A DNA stretch of 63,326 nt from CALAGJ01 sp964293305 (GTDB taxonomy: Bacteria > Bacteroidota > Bacteroidia > Chitinophagales > Chitinophagaceae). The stretch spans positions 1-63,326 of the forward strand of contig CAXYYO010000018.1 in NCBI GenBank assembly GCA_964293305.1, written 5' to 3'. The notes beneath the pieces were generated by a model, which did no database searches, had not been told where the DNA came from, and saw only the letters and a list, made by a program, of their open reading frames with translations. Made by a program: the position numbers and the translations under genes. Shown one piece after another: positions 43,565 to 52,079 of this stretch (position 1 is the stretch's first letter; each line of letters opens with the position of its first letter).

Positions 43565-46500
43565 TTAAAATCTAAAGCCTAATGATATATTTGGAAATAT
43601 GCCTTCTATTGAAAATCCTGCTATGGCTTGTAATACAATCATTTGTGCTGGCGCAAGGTAAATACCTCCACCATATCCTGTATGCCACTTATCAGATTGC
43701 TCTCCAGTAAACCAAACCCGGCCCGCATCCCAAAAACCTACAAACCCAAACTGACCAGGAATAATATAACTAGCAAAGTCTGCCAACTTAATACGAAGCT
43801 CAAAATTATTATACAAAGCCTGAGAGCCTGCAAAACGATATTGGCGATAGCCCAATAAATTATCATGCCCACCTAAAAATGCAGATTGATAAAATGCTGT
43901 TTTTCCAAAAGTTATTGTGCCTCCAATTCGATTAGCCACTATAATAGATTTTTTTGCATTGATGCTTTTCGTAAATGCAATTTGCGGCTGCCATTGTACA
44001 AATGATTTTGAAAATTGATTAAGCCCCGCAAATGCTGATAATTTCATGCTAATAGTATAACCCCATTGTGGTATAATTTTATTATTTCTTGTATCAAGAA
44101 TCCAGGCAGCCTGTAAGCCGCCATGCCATTTATCTTTTAATATTGAACTGCTATCGTAAGATTTTACTGACGCAATATTGTTAATGAATCTGTTTTTATT
44201 ATCACTGCTGTCAAAGCTATACCATTGTATGGATGGGCCAATACTAAAAGATGTATTGGGTTTATTGCGCCAGCGAAAAAAAGGATCTACTTGTACTATA
44301 GAAAACCTTGTTCTGTAAAACCTGATATAGTCATCGGATTTGATAAAACTAGTTTCATTACCTATGCCAAAAAAGTTTTGAGTGTTATCAGGAGCTAATG
44401 CAATGGTATTGATACCAAAATCAGTTTTGCCAAAAACATTCATCCATTCTGACTGGTGTTTAAAACTAAATGCACCTGTACCAAAAGCATGTGTAAATGA
44501 GATAAAATGCTTACTGGCATAAGGTTGTTTTCTAAATCCTTGGTGCGTATGTCTAACCCCAACTCCTAATAAAATACCATCATCATTATTGAATCCTATG
44601 GACAATACTGGAGCAGTTACATGATATAGATTTGTAGGTATAATGGCGAGGTTTGTACTATCATTACTCAACTTTTTATGCACTTTATTTTGATTGCCAT
44701 AAAATATATTTCCCGAATCTTTATCATAAATAAATATACTCCGTTTTGCCTCAGATATATTGTATGCTTTGTATCCTGCACCACTTACAAACCTCATTTT
44801 TATAGGTGCATTTTTATTATTGATATACACACTATCATCTCCCTGTCTCAAGAAAAATCGTAGTTCTTTTGTTTCTTCTTTTTTGAATGTACGGTTATAG
44901 ATTAGATTCCTGATTTTTCCTTCCTTATTGATTTTATAAGTGCTAACGATAAGGACTCCATTTTCATTGCTATTTACTGATACAAATTCATTTTTATCGG
45001 ATAGATGAATATCTACAATCTTGTTAGCAAAATCATAATACGTCTGCATGGCTTCGGTTAAGCTATTTCGGCGCTGCTGCATGGTTTTGAGCAAATCATT
45101 TCCTTTGAGTTTGTAGATTTCTGTGGGCATTTTTTGTATAGCAGATTCTAGTACACTATCAGTAACCCTTTGTTTAAATAAGTCAATTTCCTCCTGCCAT
45201 GCCTGCTTGTCCATCTGACTTAAAAAACGGCTGTTTAAATTTCTACTTTCAAAAAAGAAAGCATTAATTCGTTTGATGTCTCCATCAAAATTATGTAGGT
45301 AAGGAATCAACCAAGGGCGAGAAATTATTTTTGGAATAACGCCTTCCATTACATGAAATACTTGGTCTCTATCTCTTGGTACAGCCCTGTATAATTTTTC
45401 TTTTCCTTTCAATGTATCTGCCCATCGCCATTGGTCTTCGTGCCTGTCCCAATCTCCCAATAAAACATCTAATAATCTTGCTCTGAAAAAAGTGACTGTA
45501 TCAAAACTATTATCATTGTCTGTATTGAGATTGGCTAACATTTGAGCAGTGTTATCAGACTTTCCAATGGGCTCTCTTTCTTCAAACAAGCAAAGTGTTT
45601 GCGCAAAGCTATTTTTATAAATTCCTAATGCCTCATCCGGCACTATATATCCAATAATTGGATTTGCATGGGGCACTTGTACAGCATTTGCAATAGTTGG
45701 CACAACTAAGGCACTGTATGGATGCTGAGCACTCATAGCATCTTTCACTATATCTGCTGCAAAGGAATTTCTGACGGCACCGGGCAGCAAAACTTCTGGA
45801 TATTTTTCTACACTTCGCAATACCCATTCTTTACCCAAAGTATCTTTTAATCTTAAACTTCTGGACTGATGACCACCGCCACGTTTGTAAGGCAGGAGAC
45901 CTCCTTTTAATGTACTGATATTTAATATGGGCAATTTTACATCCACATCATTTTCTGCACGATAATTTTCGCCAAATAAGAGCTTATGTATTTTACCCAC
46001 ATCATTAAACGATGGAAAAGTTTTTACGGTAATGCTATCAAGCACTGTGGGCGTTTTGTCTTCAACCTGCGGTATAGTTGTTTCTTGTTGATGTTTATAA
46101 GAATATGCTGTTTCAAAACTACTATTCTTTAAGATATGAAAATTAATTTTTACTGACTTATTATCATAAATATCCAGCGTAACGTAGCCAAACTCATTCG
46201 TAGCAAAATTGGCTTTCCCTTTTCTTATATAAGTTTCTTTGGAGCCGGAGCCACTTACAATGTGTATATTTTTTCCGGGTATAAACTGTTGCGTATGCTC
46301 ATGTCCCGATGCAAAAATTACATTTGGCATACTGGCAGTAAGTTTACTAATACGCATTACCATATCCTTGTATAGTGGATGCCCCAGATCTTCTGCACTG
46401 GCAAATGTTTTCCGCAATAATGGATATAAAGAGCCCACAACAGGCATCGGTATATATAAGTTTTTGTTTACAGCGGTTAATGGAAATAAATGATCTTTTA

Positions 46501-47194
46501 CAGAAAAATAACCACCATGTCTGCCATAAGATTTGAAAGGGTGATGGTCTGCCAGTAAAATTGTTTTATTGGCGTTTTTATATAATAGCTCTTGAAGTGA
46601 TTCTATAAACTGTTCTTTAGAGGTGCAGGCACAATCGGCTTCACTATTATCAATAGAAAATGGATACAGCCACCACTCACTATCAAAAGTAATAATGGTG
46701 AGGGCATCATTTACAGCAATTTCGTCTGGGCCGGGGCATCCATTTGCGGGACTCATAGCAAGCAGGCTGTCTTGAAATGAAGAAAGGTAATCGGATGATG
46801 CTTTCACTTTTAATAAACCCTTTGGCCCGCTTCTATCCCAGTCATGATTGCCAGGCAAAAAATAAACGGCAGCACCTTGTTTTCTAAGATGGGCAAACTC
46901 TGATTGTAGTATTTGTTGTGTTTCTTTTTCCCCCGCTTCGCCGGGTAATGCCATGCCTGTTGGATATATATTATCCCCCAAAAAAAGGACGGTAGTGTGT
47001 CCGGATATCGTAGTGTCTCCGGCTGATTTTATAATAGCTTGCTGGCCTGTATTTGTTTCGCCTGCATCACCTATGAGAATGATTCTATGCTGCAAAATAT
47101 TTTGAGCAGAGCATCTGGTAGTCAATAATAAAATAAAGCAACAACATAGAAATTGTAACAATATGTGCTGCATATTTGGCCTTGCATTATTCAT
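43565..47194 (-). CDS. Metallophosphoesterase / kinase-like domain / BamA-like outer-membrane barrel fusion
   Basis: From ATG 47192-47194, 1209 residues with a signal peptide (about 1-30). Residues 36-345 are a calcineurin-like phosphoesterase: GDAG (D43), GDNIYP (D74, N75), GNHDWD (115-120), DHHPF and GHEH (297-300). Residues 430-800 resemble HipA/CotH/Fam20-type kinase folds: LLGDWDRHEDQW (578-589) then VPRDRDQVF (605-613). The last third, ending GNISLGFRF-like with terminal Phe, is a surface-antigen/BamA-type barrel. It should sit in the outer membrane. A longer frame to 47344 overlaps the upstream gene and is rejected; this start overlaps it by 8 nt. Confidence 0.85.
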   Translation of the reverse strand: MNNARPNMQHILLQFLCCCFILLLTTRCSAQNILQHRIILIGDAGETNTGQQAIIKSAGDTTISGHTTVLFLGDNIYPTGMALPGEAGEKETQQILQSEFAHLRKQGAAVYFLPGNHDWDRSGPKGLLKVKASSDYLSSFQDSLLAMSPANGCPGPDEIAVNDALTIITFDSEWWLYPFSIDNSEADCACTSKEQFIESLQELLYKNANKTILLADHHPFKSYGRHGGYFSVKDHLFPLTAVNKNLYIPMPVVGSLYPLLRKTFASAEDLGHPLYKDMVMRISKLTASMPNVIFASGHEHTQQFIPGKNIHIVSGSGSKETYIRKGKANFATNEFGYVTLDIYDNKSVKINFHILKNSSFETAYSYKHQQETTIPQVEDKTPTVLDSITVKTFPSFNDVGKIHKLLFGENYRAENDVDVKLPILNISTLKGGLLPYKRGGGHQSRSLRLKDTLGKEWVLRSVEKYPEVLLPGAVRNSFAADIVKDAMSAQHPYSALVVPTIANAVQVPHANPIIGYIVPDEALGIYKNSFAQTLCLFEEREPIGKSDNTAQMLANLNTDNDNSFDTVTFFRARLLDVLLGDWDRHEDQWRWADTLKGKEKLYRAVPRDRDQVFHVMEGVIPKIISRPWLIPYLHNFDGDIKRINAFFFESRNLNSRFLSQMDKQAWQEEIDLFKQRVTDSVLESAIQKMPTEIYKLKGNDLLKTMQQRRNSLTEAMQTYYDFANKIVDIHLSDKNEFVSVNSNENGVLIVSTYKINKEGKIRNLIYNRTFKKEETKELRFFLRQGDDSVYINNKNAPIKMRFVSGAGYKAYNISEAKRSIFIYDKDSGNIFYGNQNKVHKKLSNDSTNLAIIPTNLYHVTAPVLSIGFNNDDGILLGVGVRHTHQGFRKQPYASKHFISFTHAFGTGAFSFKHQSEWMNVFGKTDFGINTIALAPDNTQNFFGIGNETSFIKSDDYIRFYRTRFSIVQVDPFFRWRNKPNTSFSIGPSIQWYSFDSSDNKNRFINNIASVKSYDSSSILKDKWHGGLQAAWILDTRNNKIIPQWGYTISMKLSAFAGLNQFSKSFVQWQPQIAFTKSINAKKSIIVANRIGGTITFGKTAFYQSAFLGGHDNLLGYRQYRFAGSQALYNNFELRIKLADFASYIIPGQFGFVGFWDAGRVWFTGEQSDKWHTGYGGGIYLAPAQMIVLQAIAGFSIEGIFPNISLGFRF

Positions 47195-48038
47195 ATTTAA
47201 AAAATAGAATATTCCCTTTTTTTGTTTTGCTTCCTTCATTAGAAATAAACATATCCCCGGCTGCATTAAAACATATTCCTTCCGGTTGATTAAATACAGA
47301 AGGGTGCAATGGATATGAAGCTTTCCATTGCCAATCTGTATCATATACGCATAAAATATTGTTTACGGATGATAGTATAAACCAATTTCCCATTAATGGA
47401 TGCTTTGACATTGCTGCGGGATGCCAGTTATGCGCTTTATTATCGTTTATTTCATAAATGACTTCCTGCATTTTTTCTAACCTATTATCATTTGTAATTT
47501 TAAGCCGATAAATTAAGCCCTTGTCTTTTTTATTTTCAGCAGTTTTACAATGCTTACATAGCAGGTAAATGATACTGTCTGCTTCATTGATATACAGTCC
47601 TTCATACTCCCCTTCGGGTACCATATTTTTTATTTCAAAAGATGCTAACCGATCTGTATCATCCTTCAAATTTTTATTCATACGAAAAAGAACACCATCA
47701 CTTTTCAGCACATATATCCATTCTTTAAAAATACTGATATCTTCATAATCTCCATCCTTATTAAAAGTATAAGATGTAGTAGTTTCTGCTGCAACATCTA
47801 CCATGTAAATTTTTCCATCTTCATCCTGTACAGCATAAAATGTATTTGCCCTACCGAGCAATGAAGCAATGCCTGAAATTTCACTCAGAGATTCTGGCAT
47901 TGTATGTATGATTGGAGCAGTTAGTTGATAGTGCAACTCTGTGTTCGCAGCACTTTCAGGCTGTGAGCATGCAATGTATGCTGGTAATAGAAATAGGTAA
48001 ACCCATGCACCACAATAATATTTTAAAAAATACTTCAT
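47187..48038 (-). CDS. SdiA-regulated-type beta-propeller lipoprotein
   Basis: A 283-residue secreted protein with a lipoprotein-type signal (cysteine near residue 24 in AYIACSQ) and a propeller of short beta repeats resembling the SdiA-regulated family: ISGIASLLGRANTFYAVQDEDG, DYEDISIFKEWIYVL, YEGLYINEADSIIYLLCK and NQPEGICFNAAGDMFISNEG. Such proteins may bind metal or phosphorylated ligands. It overlaps ppk1 by four bases (ATGA type) and the fusion gene by eight, so translation is coupled on both sides. Confidence 0.85.
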   Translation of the reverse strand: MKYFLKYYCGAWVYLFLLPAYIACSQPESAANTELHYQLTAPIIHTMPESLSEISGIASLLGRANTFYAVQDEDGKIYMVDVAAETTTSYTFNKDGDYEDISIFKEWIYVLKSDGVLFRMNKNLKDDTDRLASFEIKNMVPEGEYEGLYINEADSIIYLLCKHCKTAENKKDKGLIYRLKITNDNRLEKMQEVIYEINDNKAHNWHPAAMSKHPLMGNWFILSSVNNILCVYDTDWQWKASYPLHPSVFNQPEGICFNAAGDMFISNEGSKTKKGNILFFKYE

Positions 48039-50065
48039 GATGATTGATTCAATATTGAATAGATTTGTTTTTGTGCACGTTGTGTTTTTTCTGATACCAG
48101 CACAGGAATATTTTGTAAATTGGAATTTATGTTTGTGGCCTGTTCATTATCATTCTGCTGTGCTGAAATAATTTTCTGTATCTGTGCTTTTATATCTGAA
48201 TCATACACTGGGAAGCAAACTTCAATTCTTCTATAAATATTTCTATTCATCCAATCTGAAGAACCAAGATATATATCATCTTTACCATCGTTGTGAAAAA
48301 TAAAAATACGACCATGCTCTAAATAACGGTCTACCATTCTTATAATAGAAATATTTTCACTCATTTCAGCCATTCCTGGTACCAGACAACAAATACTTCT
48401 TACCATCATTTTTATTTCAACACCAGCACAGGATGCTTCATATAGCTTTGCTATTAAAATACGTTCTTCCAGATTATTTAACTTGATAGTGATGCAGGCT
48501 TTTTTGCCAGCTTTTGCTGCCGCAATTTCTCTATCTATACATTGTAAAAAATGCTCCTGTAAATTAAACTGGGCCACCAATAAATGTTTAAATACAATTT
48601 CTTTTGGATGAAGTGGCATGCGTCTCTGGGTGAGGAAAATAAAAAGCAACTCAAGCTCAGCAAGTATTTTATGATTTGAGGTAAAAAGAATATGGTCTGT
48701 ATAGATTTTTGCTGTAGCCTCATTAAGATTGCCAGTGGATAACAAACCAAAATATTTATACCGATGCTGCATGCGCCGCTTTACCAAAGCCACTTTTGCA
48801 TGTACTTTTAATCCGGGGATGCTGTTGATAATTTTTACACCTGCGGCTTTCATCAGCTTTGACCATTTCAGGTTATTCGCCTCATCAAACCGGGCTTTTA
48901 ATTCTACAAAAACAGTAACTCTTTTTCCATTTTTTGCAGCAGTTATCAGTGCATTGGCAATCTTGCTATCCCCAGCTACTCTATACAAAGTAGTATAAAT
49001 TTCTGTTACTGCTTCATCTGTAGCGGCTTCTGCAAAAAAGCGAATTACTTTACCATAATCTTGATATGGGGTGTGTATAATGCTATCCTTCTTGAGTATG
49101 GATGTAAACAAATCCTCATCAGTATAATGTGCGCCAGTCAGTTCATTCCAGGTAGGGTAGGACAAATGACTGCGATTAATAGGTATGCTAAATAAATCTT
49201 TTAAATGATGGTAGGTGCCACCTGGCACAAGCATATTTTTTGAAAAACCCATAAAGTCTGCCAGTAGCTTCAATTCATCATCAGACAAACCCGGTTGATA
49301 CAATACTCTTGTTGCTAATCCATCATCTCTTTCAAGCAGTTGAGATTCAATTTTTGCTGCAATATCCCCTTCATATTCATCTTTTAAATCCATAGCAGCA
49401 TCCCTTGTAACTTTTAGACTATGCACTCCTGTAATCACTTTTTCTGTAAAAAGCCTATTAATATTGAATCTTATGATGTCATCTAAAAAAATGATATAGC
49501 TTTTATCTGCTGAATGTATCAATTTAAAACGTGGCATTTTATCAGAAGGAATATTGATGATACATGGCTTATCATTTTCAAAATTTATAAATAGATAAAG
49601 TTTATTGTTCTCCGGGAAAAATTTTGTTTCACCGTGAATATAAATTTTTTGAATAAAAGGAAGCACTTCTGAATGAAAGTAATCTATTATACTTGACTGA
49701 GCTTCAGGAGGCAATGTTTCATTATAGACAAAATGCAAATTTTCTTTTTTCAGCAAGGGGATGATTGATTGGGAAAGTATATACCCGAATTGCTCTTGTT
49801 GTAGCTGTATCAGCTGATTTAGCTCCTGTAGTAATTGTTCTGGGGTTTCTATTTTTCCTTCAATGCCATAAATATGTTCGACTTTTTTTGTAAGCATTAT
49901 TGCCGGCATACGAACCCTATAAAACTCATCTAAATTGGATGAAAAAATTGCCAGAAACTGAATGCGTTCCAGCAGCGGAACATTGGCTTTTGCCGCTTCA
50001 TCCAAAATTCTACCATTGAAGGTAAGCCAACTAATATCTCTATCAAAAAATTGGTGAATTGCCAT
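48035..50065 (-). CDS. ppk1: Polyphosphate kinase 1
   Basis: Reversibly builds polyphosphate from ATP. The 676-residue protein has the four PPK1 domains: N-terminal FFDRDISWLTFNGRILDEA, the head domain, C1 with KVIRFFAEAATDEAV and the autophosphorylated histidine in LKVHAKVALVKRR (about residue 420), and C2 with HGRIFIFHNDGKDD and YLGSSDWMNRN. Length and motifs are complete. It opens the operon; about 180 bp upstream separate it from a divergent DinB gene and presumably hold its promoter. Confidence 0.97.
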   Translation of the reverse strand: MAIHQFFDRDISWLTFNGRILDEAAKANVPLLERIQFLAIFSSNLDEFYRVRMPAIMLTKKVEHIYGIEGKIETPEQLLQELNQLIQLQQEQFGYILSQSIIPLLKKENLHFVYNETLPPEAQSSIIDYFHSEVLPFIQKIYIHGETKFFPENNKLYLFINFENDKPCIINIPSDKMPRFKLIHSADKSYIIFLDDIIRFNINRLFTEKVITGVHSLKVTRDAAMDLKDEYEGDIAAKIESQLLERDDGLATRVLYQPGLSDDELKLLADFMGFSKNMLVPGGTYHHLKDLFSIPINRSHLSYPTWNELTGAHYTDEDLFTSILKKDSIIHTPYQDYGKVIRFFAEAATDEAVTEIYTTLYRVAGDSKIANALITAAKNGKRVTVFVELKARFDEANNLKWSKLMKAAGVKIINSIPGLKVHAKVALVKRRMQHRYKYFGLLSTGNLNEATAKIYTDHILFTSNHKILAELELLFIFLTQRRMPLHPKEIVFKHLLVAQFNLQEHFLQCIDREIAAAKAGKKACITIKLNNLEERILIAKLYEASCAGVEIKMMVRSICCLVPGMAEMSENISIIRMVDRYLEHGRIFIFHNDGKDDIYLGSSDWMNRNIYRRIEVCFPVYDSDIKAQIQKIISAQQNDNEQATNINSNLQNIPVLVSEKTQRAQKQIYSILNQSS

Positions 50066-50246
50066 GCCAATAAATATTCTTTAAAATGTTTCTTTCAATT
50101 TACAAATACAAAATTAAATATGTAATATTACAATTAAACATTGAACTTAATCAAAAATTTAAAACTACTTTTTAAGCAATGAAACACTTGCTATAAATTA
50201 TTTTACAATGTTTGAATAAAAAAAGTTTGAATAAAAAAATAAGATT

Positions 50247-50759
50247 ATGCCTCGTCCAATCCCCGCAGAATGCCCTGCTTATTATGAAAAATATTTAGCC
50301 CTTGTGCATGGAAATAATATTCCTGAAATTTTCGAACATCATCAAAAAAATATACTAGCATTTGTGCATGCTATACCCGCTGAAAAAGCCACCTATTCCT
50401 ATTCTCCCGGAAAATGGACCGTGAAGCAAGTAGTACAGCATATTATAGATGCAGAAAGGGTTTTTGTGTATCGTGCCATGAGGTTTAGTAGAAAAGATAA
50501 TACACCTTTAGAAGGTTTTGACGAAAACCGCTATGCAGAAAATGATGCATCAGAAACAAGAACACTGTATGCTTTGCAAAATGAATTTGAGTTTTTGCAG
50601 CATTCCACAGATATCTTTCTTGCTAATCTTACGGAAGAACAACTTGGTTGCTCAGGTATTACAAATGGAAATGCTGTGTCAGTAAATGCGATAGCCTATT
50701 TTATTTATGGACATAAGATTCATCACCTTAATGTTTTAAAGCTACAATATGGATTATAG
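50247..50759 (+). CDS. DinB family protein
   Basis: A 170-residue DinB-superfamily protein with a long N-terminus (MPRPIPAECPAYYEKYLALV) and the three metal-binding histidines in VVQHIIDAERVF (about H77), and GHKIHHLNVLKLQ (about H157 and H161). The PGKWTVKQVVQH block is characteristic of the Bacteroidota group related to bacillithiol or damage-inducible proteins. It is unrelated in detail to the DinB protein at 10365. Function is unknown. It is transcribed away from ppk1. Confidence 0.87.
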   Translation: MPRPIPAECPAYYEKYLALVHGNNIPEIFEHHQKNILAFVHAIPAEKATYSYSPGKWTVKQVVQHIIDAERVFVYRAMRFSRKDNTPLEGFDENRYAENDASETRTLYALQNEFEFLQHSTDIFLANLTEEQLGCSGITNGNAVSVNAIAYFIYGHKIHHLNVLKLQYGL

Positions 50760-50801
50760 AAAACAGTGTATTGATTTGAGCACCAGAAAAGAACAAGGAT
50801 A

Positions 50802-50960
50802 TTACATAATATCCATAGCCTTAGCAAAATAGGTAATGGTACCTGGAAGAGCTAACCAGAAAAACTGACGGTAATCTGGATTCACTAGCATAAAAATGAT
50901 GATTGCTGCCCAGATAAAAAATGTAATCCAATGTTTTTTTGTACTTACTTTAGCTTCCAT
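50802..50960 (-). CDS. Small membrane protein (52 residues)
   Basis: A short open frame starting at ATG 50958-50960 and stopping at 50802. The product begins MEAKVSTKKHWITFFIW and has one strong membrane segment (about 11-26), a short loop NPDYRQ, and a second hydrophobic stretch FFWLALPGTITYFAKAM. The basic start, two hydrophobic helices and clean stop argue that it is real. I do not recognise a family. It lies tail to tail with DinB, 43 nt away. Confidence 0.6.
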   Translation of the reverse strand: MEAKVSTKKHWITFFIWAAIIIFMLVNPDYRQFFWLALPGTITYFAKAMDIM

Positions 50961-51105
50961 ATTATAAAAAATTCCGTACAAAAATAAGGAGCCACAGGGA
51001 AAATGTATAGAAATATTTTTTTTAGGGAATGCAATGCTAAATAATCATTCTGCTTTCTTATTTTTCTCTGTATCATCTATTCCTTAACCCATACTTTTGC
51101 CACCC

Positions 51106-51177
51106 GGCCTCGTAGTACAATGGATAGTATAAGAGTTTCCGAAGCTCCAGATCCAGGTTCGATTCCTGGCGAGGCCA
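51106..51177 (+). tRNA. tRNA-Arg (anticodon CCG)
   Basis: A complete cloverleaf of 72 nt: acceptor GGCCTCG/CGAGGCC, D stem GTAC/GTAT, anticodon loop TTCCGAA with CCG at positions 34-36 (reads CGG), T arm CCAGG-TTCGATT-CCTGG and discriminator A. A20 in the D loop is the arginine identity base. CCA is not encoded. One A-C mismatch at 27:43. Confidence 0.95.
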
Positions 51178-51514
51178 CTACACCAAATATCTGAATTAAA
51201 GTATCTAAAAGCTATTTGAAAAGCATTTGAGGCACAAACTATTTAAGTAAAGATTCAACCAGATTCATTCCATGCCTTCTATCCGACTACAAATCTGGAT
51301 AAACTTTTTTATATACTCTTAGCATATGTATAAAAAATTTAAAGATTAAATCAGTTATACTTTTTAGCAAATAATAAATAATAAAAAATTAGAAAAGAAA
51401 CACCTGCATCATTTGACAATTTACTATTCAAAACTAATAAACAGAAGGTTCATACTTCATGAAAATGATTTAGATGGCAAGAATCTTACCATCCATATTT
51501 TCTGACTTATGGCT
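51178..51514. other. Intergenic region after tRNA-Arg, nothing supported
   Basis: AT-rich sequence downstream of the tRNA. I looked for a duplicate tRNA 3' end or integrase remnant, as expected for an integration site, and saw none. Confidence 0.5.
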
Positions 51515-52015
51515 TCATAAATTAAATTCTTGTAAAGTTTCCCAATGCCCATTAGTTTCTTGTTGAATAAGACTAATTTTTTTGAAATTTAGAACCCCGG
51601 GAAATTTTATTTTTTCAACTTCTTTAAAAATATTATCTGTACAAGTTGAGTTTCTTGGGTGCATTAAAGTTATATGAGGTTGATGAAACCTAGGCTTACC
51701 TAAACATGTATCTAAAATTTTGCTACGCAAATCTTGAAACTCAATGTTGTCAGTACTTGCCGGTATAAAAAGTCCTTTACCATTTTCAAATCTTGCTACG
51801 GGTTTAAACATAATATTAAGGAAATTAATCCTTAAAGAAAACAAGTTTGATATCACCAATTCAATGTTTTGAATTTCATCTTCTCTGCATAAAGTAACAT
51901 GAGCTTTTATTATTTCAAATTGCTTTGAATTATACCTTTTTCGAACATTTTCAATAGTTTCAGCATCTTTTTGTTCTAAAAATAAAGTCAATTGTTTGCG
52001 TATTAGGTTGGCCAT
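51515..52015 (-). CDS. 2H phosphoesterase (2'-5' RNA ligase-like) family protein
   Basis: A 166-residue two-histidine phosphoesterase fold. The two HxT motifs are H39-x-T41 (KAHVTLCRED) and H114-x-T116 (QPHITLMHPR). Members hydrolyse cyclic or 2'-5' phosphodiesters in RNA or nucleotides; the substrate here is unknown. Second-motif spacing and length match the YjcG/ThpR-like group. It lies 64 bp downstream of valS on the same strand. Confidence 0.85.
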   Translation of the reverse strand: MANLIRKQLTLFLEQKDAETIENVRKRYNSKQFEIIKAHVTLCREDEIQNIELVISNLFSLRINFLNIMFKPVARFENGKGLFIPASTDNIEFQDLRSKILDTCLGKPRFHQPHITLMHPRNSTCTDNIFKEVEKIKFPGVLNFKKISLIQQETNGHWETLQEFNL

Positions 52016-52079
52016 TTCTATGTTATTATGAAAATTACCTGATGGTGCTTTCCCAATCTTGAGTCAAATACATATACTA

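Noticed and set aside
47195..47344. N-terminal extension of the phosphoesterase-barrel protein
   Set aside because: It would lie inside the upstream propeller gene and in front of the signal peptide.
51106..51514. Integration site at tRNA-Arg
   Set aside because: No integrase, no duplicated tRNA 3' end and no change in gene content follows the tRNA.
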